This document shows positions 1 to 9,686 of a stretch of 64,000 nucleotides of DNA, piece by piece. The notes under the pieces were generated by a model that saw only the letters and a program-made list of their open reading frames with translations, searched no databases and was not told the origin of the DNA. Position 1 is the first letter of the stretch. Every line of letters starts with the position of its first letter. The DNA comes from Methylophaga pinxianii. Its GTDB lineage: Bacteria; Pseudomonadota; Gammaproteobacteria; Nitrosococcales; Methylophagaceae. The translations under genes and the position numbers were made by a program. The stretch is taken from contig NZ_JAJAEO010000189.1 of the NCBI RefSeq assembly GCF_020447225.1, positions 62,001 to 126,000 of the forward strand. Reading direction: 5' to 3'.

Positions 1-477
1 CCAATGATTCGCCCGGCTGAAAGCATGTCGTGCCAGACTCCGTAAGACATAAAACACGAGTAAAGTGCCTGCGATCACCACTAACAGGAAAAAGATTTCA
101 TCGAGTGCCTGTTGCCAATCAAATGGAGTTTCATTCTCCGAACCAAGAGCAGATAAAGCAGAAAAGCCTGCGCCTACCGTCGAAACAATTTCCTGAGCAA
201 TAGATTGTGTTTTATTGGCAATTTGTCTGGCAAAAGTCGGTTCTGCAACTAGTGCTTCCGAGCTGGCCTCTTCATTCATCCCCTCCGCTGCTTTAGCCAA
301 CTCGCGTAACTCTGTAATCAGTTTTTCACGAGATTGTTCATTTTCCAACGTATCAGCGAGGGCTGAGTAATGCCCTTCATTATCAGACGAATTGGCTGGC
401 TCTGCCAAAACGGTTACGTTCATACTGAAAGCAAATAACAATGCCATCAATAGACTTGAAGCTAACTTCCTTTTCAT
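1..477 (-). CDS. Membrane protein, probable MscS-type mechanosensitive channel (N-terminal part only)
   Basis: An open frame starts at the ATG at 477 and runs off the window edge without a stop, giving 159 visible residues. Residues 1-24 form a Sec signal peptide. Residues 25-120 are a polar, helical, presumably periplasmic stretch. Residues 127-148 are a hydrophobic membrane helix followed by a basic patch (RSLARHAFSR). Signal peptide, soluble helical domain and then membrane helices is the layout of larger MscS-family channels such as YbiO, but the pore and beta domain lie outside the window. The channel call is therefore an inference; the coding call is firm. Confidence 0.6.
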   Translation of the reverse strand, partial: MKRKLASSLLMALLFAFSMNVTVLAEPANSSDNEGHYSALADTLENEQSREKLITELRELAKAAEGMNEEASSEALVAEPTFARQIANKTQSIAQEIVSTVGAGFSALSALGSENETPFDWQQALDEIFFLLVVIAGTLLVFYVLRSLARHAFSRANHW

Positions 478-668
478 ATCAAAAATCCACACGATGCAGA
501 AATCTCCTGTGTCTGATTATTATTTAATTGATTGCCAGCCAAACTAAAGGCTCAAGACTTAAGTGAGTAATACGCTTAAATTATGCTTCAGCTAAAGCTC
601 AAAAATATATCGGGCAAGCTGAGAAGAAATAATGTCCCTTTTTAGGGACTCTAACAGGCCGAAAGGGT

Positions 669-1199
669 TCATGGCAAAATCGATACGACATCGAGATCGC
701 CTTTCCGGTTGACCTCAATGATCATCCCTTCGCCCGATGAAGTGAATTGGCCAAGTAGACCTGATATGTTGACTTGATGAGTAATATAGATGCGAGCCCT
801 GTCAGTTTTGTGCTGGATTATGTGTGTTCGCCAATCCTGCAAAAACTGTTTTTTTAAATGGCGATTTGAGGAGTGAAAAAAAGAATTTAACGCGATCAGT
901 TTTTTAGGTGCTCCAAAACCCAATAATTCTGCCGTCTCTAGACAACGACACCACTCACTGGAGAAGACATCGGCCTCTACGATGCCTAGTTCACGGAGTT
1001 TTTCACCCATTTCGATAGCCTGTTGCCGTCCTTGTTCAGATAAATTGCGTTGGGTTTGACAATCGGTCAACTCAAAGCCTGCCGGGTCGCCGACCCCAGG
1101 AGCCAGTGCGTGACGGAAAACCACTATGGGCTCAGCTAAAGCAAGCATTGGAGGCAAAGCAAACAGGAGAAAAATTAACTGACGATACGTCAATATCAT
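669..1199 (-). CDS. Exported histidine phosphatase family protein
   Basis: A 176-residue protein of the histidine phosphatase (phosphoglycerate mutase-like) superfamily. After a signal peptide (residues 1-22) comes the catalytic start VVFRHALAPG, with Arg29-His30 as the phosphohistidine motif (RHA rather than the usual RHG). It is followed by LSEQGRQQA and SSEWCRCLETA, the second arginine region, and a late TH pair (ITHQVNISGL). The ATG at 1199 is preferred because GGAAGG lies upstream and the signal peptide then begins at once; a TTG at 1223 is the alternative. The substrate is unknown. A short GTCCCT/AGGGAC hairpin at 634-649 lies downstream but lacks a T-run. Confidence 0.85.
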   Translation of the reverse strand: MILTYRQLIFLLFALPPMLALAEPIVVFRHALAPGVGDPAGFELTDCQTQRNLSEQGRQQAIEMGEKLRELGIVEADVFSSEWCRCLETAELLGFGAPKKLIALNSFFHSSNRHLKKQFLQDWRTHIIQHKTDRARIYITHQVNISGLLGQFTSSGEGMIIEVNRKGDLDVVSILP

Positions 1200-1338
1200 T
1201 TTGTATAGTGCCCTTCCAATCAATTACTCATTGAGATTATGACTTAACAACGTTAAGTTGTACCTCAGTTACACGTATGATTCCAATTAAATCCATACAG
1301 TTCATTTAATGAATCATATCAGCTGAAACGGAGCCTAT

Positions 1339-2034
1339 ATGCCCAGCAAATCCATGCCTCGAAAGTTAACTCTGGCCTTGCAGTTTTGGTTATTTCTGGG
1401 CCTGGCAGGAGCCGTTTGGGAACAACAATGGCTCAACGTCGCGATGACGACCGGCATTATCATCCTCACCCTATTCCCCATACTTCTTGCCAAAAGGTTC
1501 AATGTCAATGTGCCTTCCGTGTTTCAACTGATGGCTATCGGTTTTATTTTTGCATCCATTTTTTTAGGCGAAGTACATAGTTATTACACCAAGTTCTGGT
1601 GGTGGGATATTGCGCTGCATACCACCTCAGGATTCTTGCTAGGCATAACGGGCTTTTTACTTGTGTATTTGATAAATGAAAATGACAGTTTACAAACGCA
1701 AATGCAGCCTGGATTTGTGGCGTTTTTTGCGTTTATGTTCGCGTTAGGCATGGGCGCTTTATGGGAAATTTTTGAATTTTCGATGGATCAGATTTTCGGC
1801 ACCAACATGCAAAAACCCATGTTTGGTGATCATTCGGGCCTGACGGATACCATGTATGATTTAATTGTCGATGCGATCGGTGCACTGATTATTTCAATAT
1901 TGGGCTATGGATATTTGAAAAAAGCACAGGCCAAATCCTTCCTCGAACGCTGGATCTGGGCATTTATCGTAAAAAACCCCAGATTGTTCAATAAACATAA
2001 AAAATCCTCTTACAAATCCAAGTTACCCGATTAA
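1339..2034 (+). CDS. DUF2238 (YjdF-like) multi-pass membrane protein
   Basis: A 231-residue inner-membrane protein with about six hydrophobic helices and a basic C-terminus ending in KHKKSSYKSK. The segments WWWDIALHTTSGFLLG (about 90-105) and ALWEIFEFSMDQIFG with SGLTDTMYDLIVDAIGAL (about 140-185) are the signature acidic and histidine-containing regions I associate with the DUF2238/YjdF family. No biochemical function is established for the family. It is divergent from the histidine phosphatase gene and separated from it by about 140 bases that can hold both promoters. Confidence 0.8.
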   Translation: MPSKSMPRKLTLALQFWLFLGLAGAVWEQQWLNVAMTTGIIILTLFPILLAKRFNVNVPSVFQLMAIGFIFASIFLGEVHSYYTKFWWWDIALHTTSGFLLGITGFLLVYLINENDSLQTQMQPGFVAFFAFMFALGMGALWEIFEFSMDQIFGTNMQKPMFGDHSGLTDTMYDLIVDAIGALIISILGYGYLKKAQAKSFLERWIWAFIVKNPRLFNKHKKSSYKSKLPD

Positions 2035-2156
2035 ATTTTACCAGCTTGTGACATCTTCCCTAACAAATCAGGATTAACTCTGATGTGCTTTTCCATCTAG
2101 CATTCTAGTATGCCCTGTTGTTGCTGATAATCAGCTACACCCTATCTGGAGTCTAT

Positions 2157-2648
2157 ATGTTTAAGCGACCTTTTGTTTTCTTGTCACTATTATTTTTTGG
2201 TTCGCTGCTTATGTTTTCGCTGAGCGCCTGTGACCAAAATGATGATATTCCGGCTATGGATGCTGCACCAATTGCAGATGAACCGGTCATCCCGCTTTGG
2301 CTCGATGGACAAGTTGACATGTCACCTCAAGAATGGCTTGTTAAACGTAGTCGAGCAGAAGTAAAAGACGAACAAGCTGAAATAGAACGTGCCGCAAAAC
2401 TTTTAATCACTGCTGCCGACAGATTTGACGAAAGTCATCGAATGATTGCCAACCGCTCAGCACAGCTTGAAGATATGCTACTTGAACATCATATCAACGA
2501 AACCGCTGTAAATCTTCTCGAATGGTTTAACAGGCTGCCAACTTTGCAAACCCCACACAGTTTCTCGGCACTTTGTCAGTACTATTACAATCTTCGCACT
2601 CAGGGAAAAACCGAAGACGAAATCATTCAAAACTTGTTACGTCTATAA
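2157..2648 (+). CDS. Hypothetical lipoprotein
   Basis: A 163-residue predicted lipoprotein. The signal peptide ends in the lipobox LSAC (Cys about residue 25), followed by DQNDD, where Asp at +2 would favour inner-membrane retention under the E. coli Lol rule. The mature part is charged and helical, with no domain I recognise. The ATG at 2157 has a TGGAG ribosome site 6 bases upstream and begins the signal peptide, so it is preferred over the in-frame TTG at 2118. A strong hairpin follows at 2704-2730. Confidence 0.75.
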   Translation: MFKRPFVFLSLLFFGSLLMFSLSACDQNDDIPAMDAAPIADEPVIPLWLDGQVDMSPQEWLVKRSRAEVKDEQAEIERAAKLLITAADRFDESHRMIANRSAQLEDMLLEHHINETAVNLLEWFNRLPTLQTPHSFSALCQYYYNLRTQGKTEDEIIQNLLRL

Positions 2649-2703
2649 ACCGCTCAATTGACAAGACCAACTCACCTGAAGCTTACCCCGGCCTGAGGCG
2701 TTA

Positions 2704-2730
2704 ATTCGGGCATCAGATCGATGCCCGAAT
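2704..2730 (+). terminator. Hairpin, probable terminator of the lipoprotein gene
   Basis: Perfect 11-base arms ATTCGGGCATC and GATGCCCGAAT enclose a 5-base loop, followed by TATTTCATT. It lies 55 bases past the lipoprotein stop. The T-run is weak, so it may act as an attenuating or RNA-stabilising stem instead. Confidence 0.55.
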
Positions 2731-2888
2731 ATTTCATTGTAAATTTAATATGTCCAAGTAACAGAGCCTGTGGCATTTCTTGATGCGCCATAATTCGCCC
2801 ACACTGGCACACTGCTTTATAATTTTTAAACATCTGCTTTTCTTCCCTCAGAAAAGGGCCATTCGGTTTATTGCTTACATTGGAATCT

Positions 2889-4115
2889 ATGACATCTTCT
2901 CAAGCGAACAGCTATTTCAGTTTGATCCGAAGCCAGTTTGGTTTGCTGGCTATTGGTTTTATTGCACTGTTTACAGGCAACCTTGGCCAGAGCTTTTTTA
3001 TCGGCCTGTTTCAATCAGATATTGCCAACTCATTAAACCTGTCAACGGGTGAATTTGGCGCGGTATATGCTGCTCTGACCATGACGAGTGGATTTCTGGT
3101 ATTACATTTTGGCCAAAAACTGGATTGGATCGCGCCGAGACGTTATGCCTTGTTAGTGCTGACAGCATTGCTTACGGGGGTGATTTTATTGACCACCTCT
3201 CCCTGGTTAATTCCAGCCGTTATTGGTTTGGGTTTAGTCCGCTTATGTGGTCAGGGCTTAATGACCCATTTTGGCAGTACTCTGGCTGGCCGGGAATTTA
3301 CTGTTAACCGGGGTAGAGCTTTAGGTTTAGTCAGCCTCGGCATGCCATTGGGTGAAATTATCTTAGCGCCGATCATCGCTTTATTACTGGGTTGGCTGAG
3401 CTGGCAGCAAATCTGGTGGGCTGTGGCTGTGGTTATTTTTTTGATTTGGTTATCTCTACTCTTTATGGCCCAATGGCCGGATGCACCCGAAATCAAACGT
3501 GACAGCAGTGGCAATAAAATTAAGGGACCCAATCCTATGCTGGAAAAGCGTTTCTGGCTGATTATTCCGTTGACGATGGCCTTGCCAGTGACGCTAACCG
3601 GTATTTTTATCTATCAGGCGCAAATGACGACAGATTTAAATGCAACAACCACTGCTTATGCATTAGGTTTAACGTTAATGGGAATTGCCCGCTTCCCGGG
3701 AGCATTACTTGGGGGTCGCTGGATAGATGAATTAGGTGTTGCTCTGCTAGCTCGACTTTATCTGGCTCCTTTTGCTTTAGCGATTATTGTGGCGGTATTG
3801 GCGGGCGGCAACGCCGGCATTTTAATTCTTATGGTGGGTGCCGGTATTTCACTTGGCATGTCTTCACCTGTGGTTGATAGCCTGTTGGTAGTGCTCTGGG
3901 GACGTGAACACCTGGGGCGTGTACGCAGTGTGAAATCAGCTTTTATGGTGTTTTCAACTGGACTGGCTCCCGCAGTGTTGGGCTTTTTAATTGAGGATGG
4001 TGTTCAGTTTGAAGCAATCTTAATAGGAATGCTGATTTTCATGTTAATAGGGTGGCTACTGGCTTTAACACCGATACGTGAGGCGGAGAAACTTTACGGC
4101 GATCCGTTTAATTAA
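2889..4115 (+). CDS. MFS transporter
   Basis: A 408-residue major facilitator superfamily permease with about 12 hydrophobic helices. The conserved loop between helices 2 and 3 appears as HFGQKLDWIAPRRYA, a divergent form of the GxxxDRxGRR motif, and a second-half equivalent is GGRWIDELG. A cytoplasmic central loop (KRDSSGNKIKGPNPMLEKR) separates the halves. The substrate cannot be inferred. The ATG at 2889 is chosen over an in-frame TTG at 2871, because the six extra residues add nothing family-like. It is a single-gene unit by spacing. Confidence 0.85.
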   Translation: MTSSQANSYFSLIRSQFGLLAIGFIALFTGNLGQSFFIGLFQSDIANSLNLSTGEFGAVYAALTMTSGFLVLHFGQKLDWIAPRRYALLVLTALLTGVILLTTSPWLIPAVIGLGLVRLCGQGLMTHFGSTLAGREFTVNRGRALGLVSLGMPLGEIILAPIIALLLGWLSWQQIWWAVAVVIFLIWLSLLFMAQWPDAPEIKRDSSGNKIKGPNPMLEKRFWLIIPLTMALPVTLTGIFIYQAQMTTDLNATTTAYALGLTLMGIARFPGALLGGRWIDELGVALLARLYLAPFALAIIVAVLAGGNAGILILMVGAGISLGMSSPVVDSLLVVLWGREHLGRVRSVKSAFMVFSTGLAPAVLGFLIEDGVQFEAILIGMLIFMLIGWLLALTPIREAEKLYGDPFN

Positions 4116-4176
4116 CATTAAAGTCCATGGTTGATGGGCCGCTAACCATTGCGTAGTTCCATTTGAGGACAAGAAA

Positions 4177-4767
4177 ATGACGATTAATACTGCTCCGTTT
4201 GGCCAAACTGTCAGTTCAATGGCAAAAGATCCTGTTAATAAGCAGGAGAGTCCGTTTGGTCAGCAAGTTTCCGTTTTGGCTCAGGAAAAAAAGTTTTCAG
4301 TATCTGAATCCAATAGCAAGCTCAATTTATCGATCCTTCAAGTCTCTTTTAATATCAGTGAAGGCAATGCTGATGGTGCCATGGCCCTGCTTTACAAAAC
4401 GGCTTTGGAAGGTATCAATGATTCTCTAAAAGCTGAATTTGGTGACAATGCGATCCAAAAAGCTTATGAACAGGGTATTGATGTGTCACCGGAAGCCACC
4501 TCAGAACGCATTGTACAAATGAGTACGGCTTTTTTTGATGCCTATTACAGCTCCCGCCAGGATATGCCTATAGATGAGGCACTGGAATCCTTTGTTAAGG
4601 TGATAGGCAGCGGAATTGATCAGGGGTTTAAAGAAGCCCGCGATATTCTAAGTGGGCTGAAAGTACTCGAAGGTGATATTGCCAGTAATATTGATAAAAC
4701 CTATGACTTAGTTCAACAAGGACTGCAGTCGTTTATCGAAAACTATCAAGCTTCCGCATCAGCTTAA
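4177..4767 (+). CDS. DUF5610 domain protein
   Basis: A 196-residue soluble protein. The C-terminal half (SPEATSERIVQMSTAFFDAYYS, then GFKEARDILSGL and LEGDIASNIDKTYDLVQQGL) matches what I know as the DUF5610 domain, of unknown function. The N-terminus is low in secondary structure and holds two near copies of one short motif, PFGQTVSSMA (7-16) and PFGQQVSVLA (26-35). The start ATG follows GAGGACAAGAAA. A hairpin lies downstream at 4777-4801. It is flanked by a transporter and an NAD(P)-binding protein with no clear functional link. Confidence 0.75.
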   Translation: MTINTAPFGQTVSSMAKDPVNKQESPFGQQVSVLAQEKKFSVSESNSKLNLSILQVSFNISEGNADGAMALLYKTALEGINDSLKAEFGDNAIQKAYEQGIDVSPEATSERIVQMSTAFFDAYYSSRQDMPIDEALESFVKVIGSGIDQGFKEARDILSGLKVLEGDIASNIDKTYDLVQQGLQSFIENYQASASA

Positions 4768-4776
4768 TCTATCTTT

Positions 4777-4801
4777 ATCGCCTCTCTTCTTGGGAGGCGA
4801 T
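4777..4801 (+). terminator. Terminator-like hairpin after the DUF5610 gene
   Basis: Arms ATCGCCTC (4777-4784) and GAGGCGAT (4794-4801) pair perfectly around a 9-base loop and are followed by TTTAATCC. Position directly after the stop supports a terminator; the T-run is short. Confidence 0.55.
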
Positions 4802-4927
4802 TTAATCCAACTCAAACTTTCCCGCCCTTGAGTTCTGTGTCATACCCGCCATACTCTGTTTTAATATGCATTCTGGGTTGCGCTTAAATACCCGAAACGT
4901 CCCGTGATTCAGCCACAGGAGAGAAAC

Positions 4928-5590
4928 ATGAATAAAACGCTAATCATTGGTGCCAACGGCCAAATCGGCAAGTTGCTTATTCAAATGATGACTGAGCAGA
5001 AAATGCCGGTTAAAGTCATGCTGCGTAATGCAGATCAGACTGACGAATTTGAAAATAAGGGCGCTGAAGTCGTCATCGCGGATTTAGAAGCCGAACTGCC
5101 AGATGATGCCTTCGCTGATTGCGATAAAGTGGTGTTTACCGCTGGTTCGGGCGGTAAAACCGGCGCTGATAAAACAATTCTGGTGGATTTATGGGGCGCC
5201 TGTAAGGCGATTGATAAGGCCAAGCAACATAATATCAAACAATTTGTCATGGTCAGTTCACGTGATGCTGGCGATCCTGAACACGGAACTAAGGCTATTA
5301 AGCATTACAACATCTGCAAATATTTCGCTGATAAACATCTTATGGAAAGCCATCTGCCCTACACTATTCTGCGTCCAGGCAGATTAACCGATGGGCCATT
5401 AACCGGAAAGATCACAACGACACGCCCTACAGATCAAGCCCAACAAACTATATCCCGGGCCAATGTGGCTGCTTGCATTTTACAATGTCTGGATCATTCT
5501 GAAACAGTTAATCAGATTGAAGAATTATATGAGGGTGACATGCCTATCCAAGAAGCTTTTATAAAATCCATAAAGGGTCGGTTGGGTTAG
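4928..5590 (+). CDS. NAD(P)-binding atypical SDR (NmrA-like)
   Basis: A 220-residue Rossmann protein of the atypical short-chain dehydrogenase type. The N-terminal motif LIIGANGQIGK is the GxxGxxG dinucleotide-binding loop. VVFTAGSGGKTGADKT and FVMVSSRDAGDP are the later strand ends, and the central YNICKYFADKHL carries the Tyr-x-x-x-Lys-like pair. The start ATG at 4928 has AGGAG seven bases upstream, so the GTG at 4904 is rejected. It ends 24 bases before the ECF42-type sigma factor gene on the same strand, suggesting co-transcription. The substrate is unknown. Confidence 0.85.
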   Translation: MNKTLIIGANGQIGKLLIQMMTEQKMPVKVMLRNADQTDEFENKGAEVVIADLEAELPDDAFADCDKVVFTAGSGGKTGADKTILVDLWGACKAIDKAKQHNIKQFVMVSSRDAGDPEHGTKAIKHYNICKYFADKHLMESHLPYTILRPGRLTDGPLTGKITTTRPTDQAQQTISRANVAACILQCLDHSETVNQIEELYEGDMPIQEAFIKSIKGRLG

Positions 5591-5614
5591 ATCAGCCAGC
5601 CTGTTAATGACTAA

Positions 5615-6835
5615 ATGAAGCGGTTACTTGATCAGGTTTACCATACAGAGTCGCGACAGATTCTGAGTACTTTAATACGTTTACTCGGCGATTTTGATTT
5701 AGCTGAAGAAGCGATGCATGAAGCCTTTGCGATTGCATTACATAAATGGCCAATCGATGGCGTTCCTGAGAATCCCCGTGCATGGCTAATCTCCACCGCT
5801 CGGTTTAAAGCTATCGACCAGCTCAGACGTCAGGCACGTTTTGACTATTCTCTTGATACTCTCACCGATGAACTGGCTGCAGATGAAAATGTGTTGGATG
5901 AGCAGCAAATTGAAGATGATCAATTACGCTTGATATTCACCTGTTGTCATCCCGCTTTGTCCGAAGAAGCTCGACTGGCTCTAACGTTACGGGAAGTCGG
6001 TGGCATGACGACCGAAGAAGTCGCCAGAGCATTCCTGCAGAAACCTGCGACCATAGCTCAACGAATTGTCCGCGCTAAAAATAAAATTCGTGAAGCCGGT
6101 ATTCCTTATGAAGTCCCTGAAACAGATCAACTAGCAGAGCGATTACAATCGGTATTACAAGTTATCTATCTCATCTTTAATGAAAGCTACTCTGCCAGCC
6201 ATGGCGAGTTACTGGTTAAACATGATTTAGCCAGTGAGGCTATAAGACTGGGCAGGCTGTTAGCCCATTTATTGCCCGAACCAGAAGTAAACGGTTTGCT
6301 TGCCTTAATGTTGCTACAAGACTCCCGACGTCATGCCAGAGTAGATGCTGATGGAGAATTGATTACGCTTGAAGAGCAAGATCGTACTTTATGGGATCAA
6401 CAACAAATTCAGCAAGGCTGTGAATTAGTCATCCAGACTTTGCAATCACAGCATTTTGGCGCATTCACCATACAGGCTGCTATTGCCGCTGTGCATGCAG
6501 AGGCTAGATCATTTAAGCAAACAGACTGGCAACAAGTCATCGGACTTTATGATGCGTTATTGCAATATAACGACTCTCCGGTTGTACGATTAAACCAAGC
6601 TGTTGCCATAGCGATGGTATATGGACCTGAGCAGGGTTTGAGCAGAATTGAGCGATTATTGGCGGAGGGAGAACTGCATAATTATCATTTAATCTATGCA
6701 GCCAAAGCCGATTTATGCCGACAACTGCAACAATTTTCTAACGCTAAAATTGCCTATCAACAAGCACTTGAATTAACGCAACAAGTGCCGGAACAACGCT
6801 TTCTACAACGTCGTATTGATACATTACCCATTTAA
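5615..6835 (+). CDS. ECF42-type RNA polymerase sigma factor
   Basis: A 406-residue extracytoplasmic-function sigma factor of the long, soluble ECF42/DUF6596 type. Region 2 (about 1-75) includes LIRLLGDFDLAEEAMHEAF and PRAWLISTARFKAIDQLRR; region 4 (about 110-165) includes ALTLREVGGMTTEEVARAFL. A C-terminal extension of about 230 helical residues (ESYSASHGELL, NQAVAIAMVYGPEQGL, then TPR-like helices) replaces an anti-sigma partner in this group. ECF42 genes usually sit beside DGPF/YCII proteins; such genes occur here 5 kb downstream (10946-12212), and a promoter matching the reported ECF42 motif lies at 10423-10449. Confidence 0.9.
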   Translation: MKRLLDQVYHTESRQILSTLIRLLGDFDLAEEAMHEAFAIALHKWPIDGVPENPRAWLISTARFKAIDQLRRQARFDYSLDTLTDELAADENVLDEQQIEDDQLRLIFTCCHPALSEEARLALTLREVGGMTTEEVARAFLQKPATIAQRIVRAKNKIREAGIPYEVPETDQLAERLQSVLQVIYLIFNESYSASHGELLVKHDLASEAIRLGRLLAHLLPEPEVNGLLALMLLQDSRRHARVDADGELITLEEQDRTLWDQQQIQQGCELVIQTLQSQHFGAFTIQAAIAAVHAEARSFKQTDWQQVIGLYDALLQYNDSPVVRLNQAVAIAMVYGPEQGLSRIERLLAEGELHNYHLIYAAKADLCRQLQQFSNAKIAYQQALELTQQVPEQRFLQRRIDTLPI

Positions 6836-6842
6836 ATTTTAT

Positions 6843-9674
6843 CTAAGCTGAAATAGGTTGTTTTTCAAGTAGTAATTGGACAAATTGGCTTGCCGGAATT
6901 GGTCTGCTGAACAAAAACCCCTGGAAGAACTGGCATTGATGTTCTTGCAGAAAAATTAGTTGGGCCTCAGTCTCCACTCCTTCAGCGATCACCTTCATGT
7001 GTAATCCGTCAGCCAGTGCGAGTATAGCTCTAACTATTGCCTGACTATTGATACCGGTTTCCAGCTCACGAATAAAATGCTGATCAATTTTCAGTACATC
7101 CAATGGCAAATCCTGCAGATAGGATAATGATGAAAAACCGGTACCAAAATCATCCATTGCCAGTCTCAAGCCCAATGCTTTCAATTGATGCATTCTCTCA
7201 ATACAAAGCTCACGATTTCCTATCGCAACATTCTCGGTTAATTCCAGCTCAATAAAATCCGGATTAACACGTGTACGTTTAAGTATCTCAGCCGTTTTGA
7301 TTACAATGTCAGGACGATCAAATTCCACGCCAGAAATATTCACTGAAATTGGCACGGGTTCAATTCCAAGGTTAATAAATGATTTAACAAACTCACAGAC
7401 TTGTTCAAGCATCCAACGACCAATTTCAACAATCAACATGGACTGCTCCGCTATCGGAATAAATTTGGCCGGTGAAATCATGCCTAATTCAGAATGATTC
7501 CAACGAATTAATGCTTCAGCACCAATGATTTGTTTACCACTATCAAATTTAGGTTGGTAATAGACGATGATTTCGCCCTTGCTTATAGCTGTTCTGAGTT
7601 CATGTTCAAGCTTAATATTTTCAAGTGCCGTTTCGGTCATCTCTGCTGAATAGAAACGAAAATTTGCCCTTCCATCATTTTTGGCATAATACATTGCAGA
7701 ATCAGCATGTTTCAGCAAATCCTCTGATGTTTCGGCATCAATAGGATATATTGCAATACCCATGCTGGCCGTGGATTTTACTGATTGTCCCGCAACAACC
7801 GTTGTGGTATCCACTGCTTTCAAAACTTTTCCGGCAATCTTATTGATGAGCGCAGGGTTATCAATATCAGTAATCAATACAACAAATTCGTCGCCACTCA
7901 TTCGAACCACCAGATCAGTAGTACGAATACTGTTCGATAAATGTTCGGCAATTTGTTTCAGTAATGCATCACCAGCAGCATGACCTAAAGAATCATTCAC
8001 ATTTTTGAAACGATCCAGGTCAAGAAACAAAACGGCCAATTGTTTTGAGTCACGTTTTGCTCTGGCGATTTCCTGCTGCAATCTATCATTTAAAACCAAA
8101 CGATTAGGTAGACCGGTTAAACCATCAAAATGTGCTTGATGGAACAGTTTTTCTTCCCAAGCCGCATTCGATAAAGCCACGGCAATACGATCCCCAAAGT
8201 TTCTGGCAATGGTTTTAAGTTCTTTGCTGATGGGCGTGTTTTGCTGATAAGCAAAACTGATCGTGGCAGAAACATTTTCATTGATTACCACCGGAATAAT
8301 CATAAAGTGCCAGTTCCCGGTCAGTTTTAATAGTTTCAGATAAACAGGTAAATCATCATGACTCTCGACTTCAAGCACACCTCCCTGTTTATTCTGTAAA
8401 TCCGCAAGCTCTTCCGCTGTAAGTTCAAGTGATTGATCTAACAAATCAAAATGTTGATTATTACGACGAGTATGCACCGCTTTGATAAATTGTTTATCTG
8501 CATCGAATTTGGCAATCGATATCAAATCGCTAAACATAATTCCTGGTAGTCGGGTTAACGCTGTTTCAACGATTTCATCTGCATTTAATAAGGACAAGAT
8601 CTGGCGATCAATTTCCGCCATGGTGGACTGAATTTCAAACTGACTGCGCAAACGACTTGTCATTTCATTAAACGAATCACCTAGAGTTTCAAATTCATCT
8701 TTACTTTTTATGTCAACCTGATAATCAAATTGTCCTTCAGCGACACGCTCAGTGGCTTTTTTCAAGACGCTTAGTGGTGAAAGATATTTGGCAATTAACT
8801 TGGTGCTGAGAAATGCCACAATTAACACTGTCAGCAAAACAAGCGGCGGATAAATCTTTGTGAAAAAGTCTATTGCATTAAGCGCAACTGATTTTGGTTG
8901 GGCTTGAACAATAATTATATGCGGTGAGGCGAACATATTGCCCAAGGGTGCTTGCCAGAATCCCCCAAGATAATCTTCGTTTCCGAGTTTGTGATTAAAG
9001 TTGCCGCTGAATTTGTTTAAAAACTCTGTCAAGAGCGGCTTGGGAAGGAATGTATTTGGTAATGAGCTAAACCAGGATTGCCCCACATCTGTCAACACCA
9101 GCAGCTGATTAATCCCAATATTTTCAAACTCCCATAATGTTTCAGGATGTAATTCAGCCATTAAAATCCCGGCATCCGGAGTGTTTTCGTTAAAGTTTAA
9201 GGCGATCCAGATTTGTTTAATTCCAAGCTCATCGCTATCCACCGGTTTAATAAGTGTTAATCCAGAACGTACTTTTTCAATCTCTGCTTCTGTTAAATAT
9301 GGCACCATCCGAGTATCACCTAACAATGACGCTCTTTGGCCATTTTTAGTCATAATTGCCAAGTCGTTAAACTGTTTATGTAGTTTCTGATCCCTGAACA
9401 AATTCTGGTCACGTAAACCTCTGCTTGATCGTTCAATTCGGTTTGCCAATAACCTTAATGCACTTTCTGCCAACACGAGACGATCAATAAACCTTAAACC
9501 ATAGTCTTTGCTACTGTTTTGCAATACGCTATAAGTTTGTTGGTACAACTGCTGACTGACTTGATGAAAAGACAAAACTCCTAAAATCACTACCGGTATT
9601 AAGGAAGCGATTACAAAAGACCATAAAATCCTTTGAGCAACCTTATTACGCTGGCGGGAGTGTTTTATCATCAA
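6843..9674 (-). CDS. Membrane GGDEF-EAL cyclic-di-GMP enzyme
   Basis: A 943-residue inner-membrane signalling protein. Order: TM helix (about 16-36), periplasmic Cache-like sensor (about 37-272), second TM helix (about 275-297), HAMP, a GAF-like segment, GGDEF, EAL. The GGDEF signature is RMSGDEF, consistent with diguanylate cyclase activity, and RTTD five residues before it is an intact product-inhibition I-site. The EAL part has EALIRW, DDFGTGFSSL and EGVETEAQ, consistent with phosphodiesterase activity. Both halves therefore look catalytic, and net direction cannot be told from sequence. It starts 12 bases after the pseudopilin gene, so the two are probably co-transcribed. Confidence 0.93.
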   Translation of the reverse strand: MMIKHSRQRNKVAQRILWSFVIASLIPVVILGVLSFHQVSQQLYQQTYSVLQNSSKDYGLRFIDRLVLAESALRLLANRIERSSRGLRDQNLFRDQKLHKQFNDLAIMTKNGQRASLLGDTRMVPYLTEAEIEKVRSGLTLIKPVDSDELGIKQIWIALNFNENTPDAGILMAELHPETLWEFENIGINQLLVLTDVGQSWFSSLPNTFLPKPLLTEFLNKFSGNFNHKLGNEDYLGGFWQAPLGNMFASPHIIIVQAQPKSVALNAIDFFTKIYPPLVLLTVLIVAFLSTKLIAKYLSPLSVLKKATERVAEGQFDYQVDIKSKDEFETLGDSFNEMTSRLRSQFEIQSTMAEIDRQILSLLNADEIVETALTRLPGIMFSDLISIAKFDADKQFIKAVHTRRNNQHFDLLDQSLELTAEELADLQNKQGGVLEVESHDDLPVYLKLLKLTGNWHFMIIPVVINENVSATISFAYQQNTPISKELKTIARNFGDRIAVALSNAAWEEKLFHQAHFDGLTGLPNRLVLNDRLQQEIARAKRDSKQLAVLFLDLDRFKNVNDSLGHAAGDALLKQIAEHLSNSIRTTDLVVRMSGDEFVVLITDIDNPALINKIAGKVLKAVDTTTVVAGQSVKSTASMGIAIYPIDAETSEDLLKHADSAMYYAKNDGRANFRFYSAEMTETALENIKLEHELRTAISKGEIIVYYQPKFDSGKQIIGAEALIRWNHSELGMISPAKFIPIAEQSMLIVEIGRWMLEQVCEFVKSFINLGIEPVPISVNISGVEFDRPDIVIKTAEILKRTRVNPDFIELELTENVAIGNRELCIERMHQLKALGLRLAMDDFGTGFSSLSYLQDLPLDVLKIDQHFIRELETGINSQAIVRAILALADGLHMKVIAEGVETEAQLIFLQEHQCQFFQGFLFSRPIPASQFVQLLLEKQPISA

Positions 9675-9686
9675 GTTGTGTCCGTC

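Noticed and set aside
2801..2820. Sigma-54 promoter before the MFS gene (TGGCACACTGCTTT)
   Set aside because: The -24 part fits, but no TTGC lies at the required 10-base GG-GC spacing.
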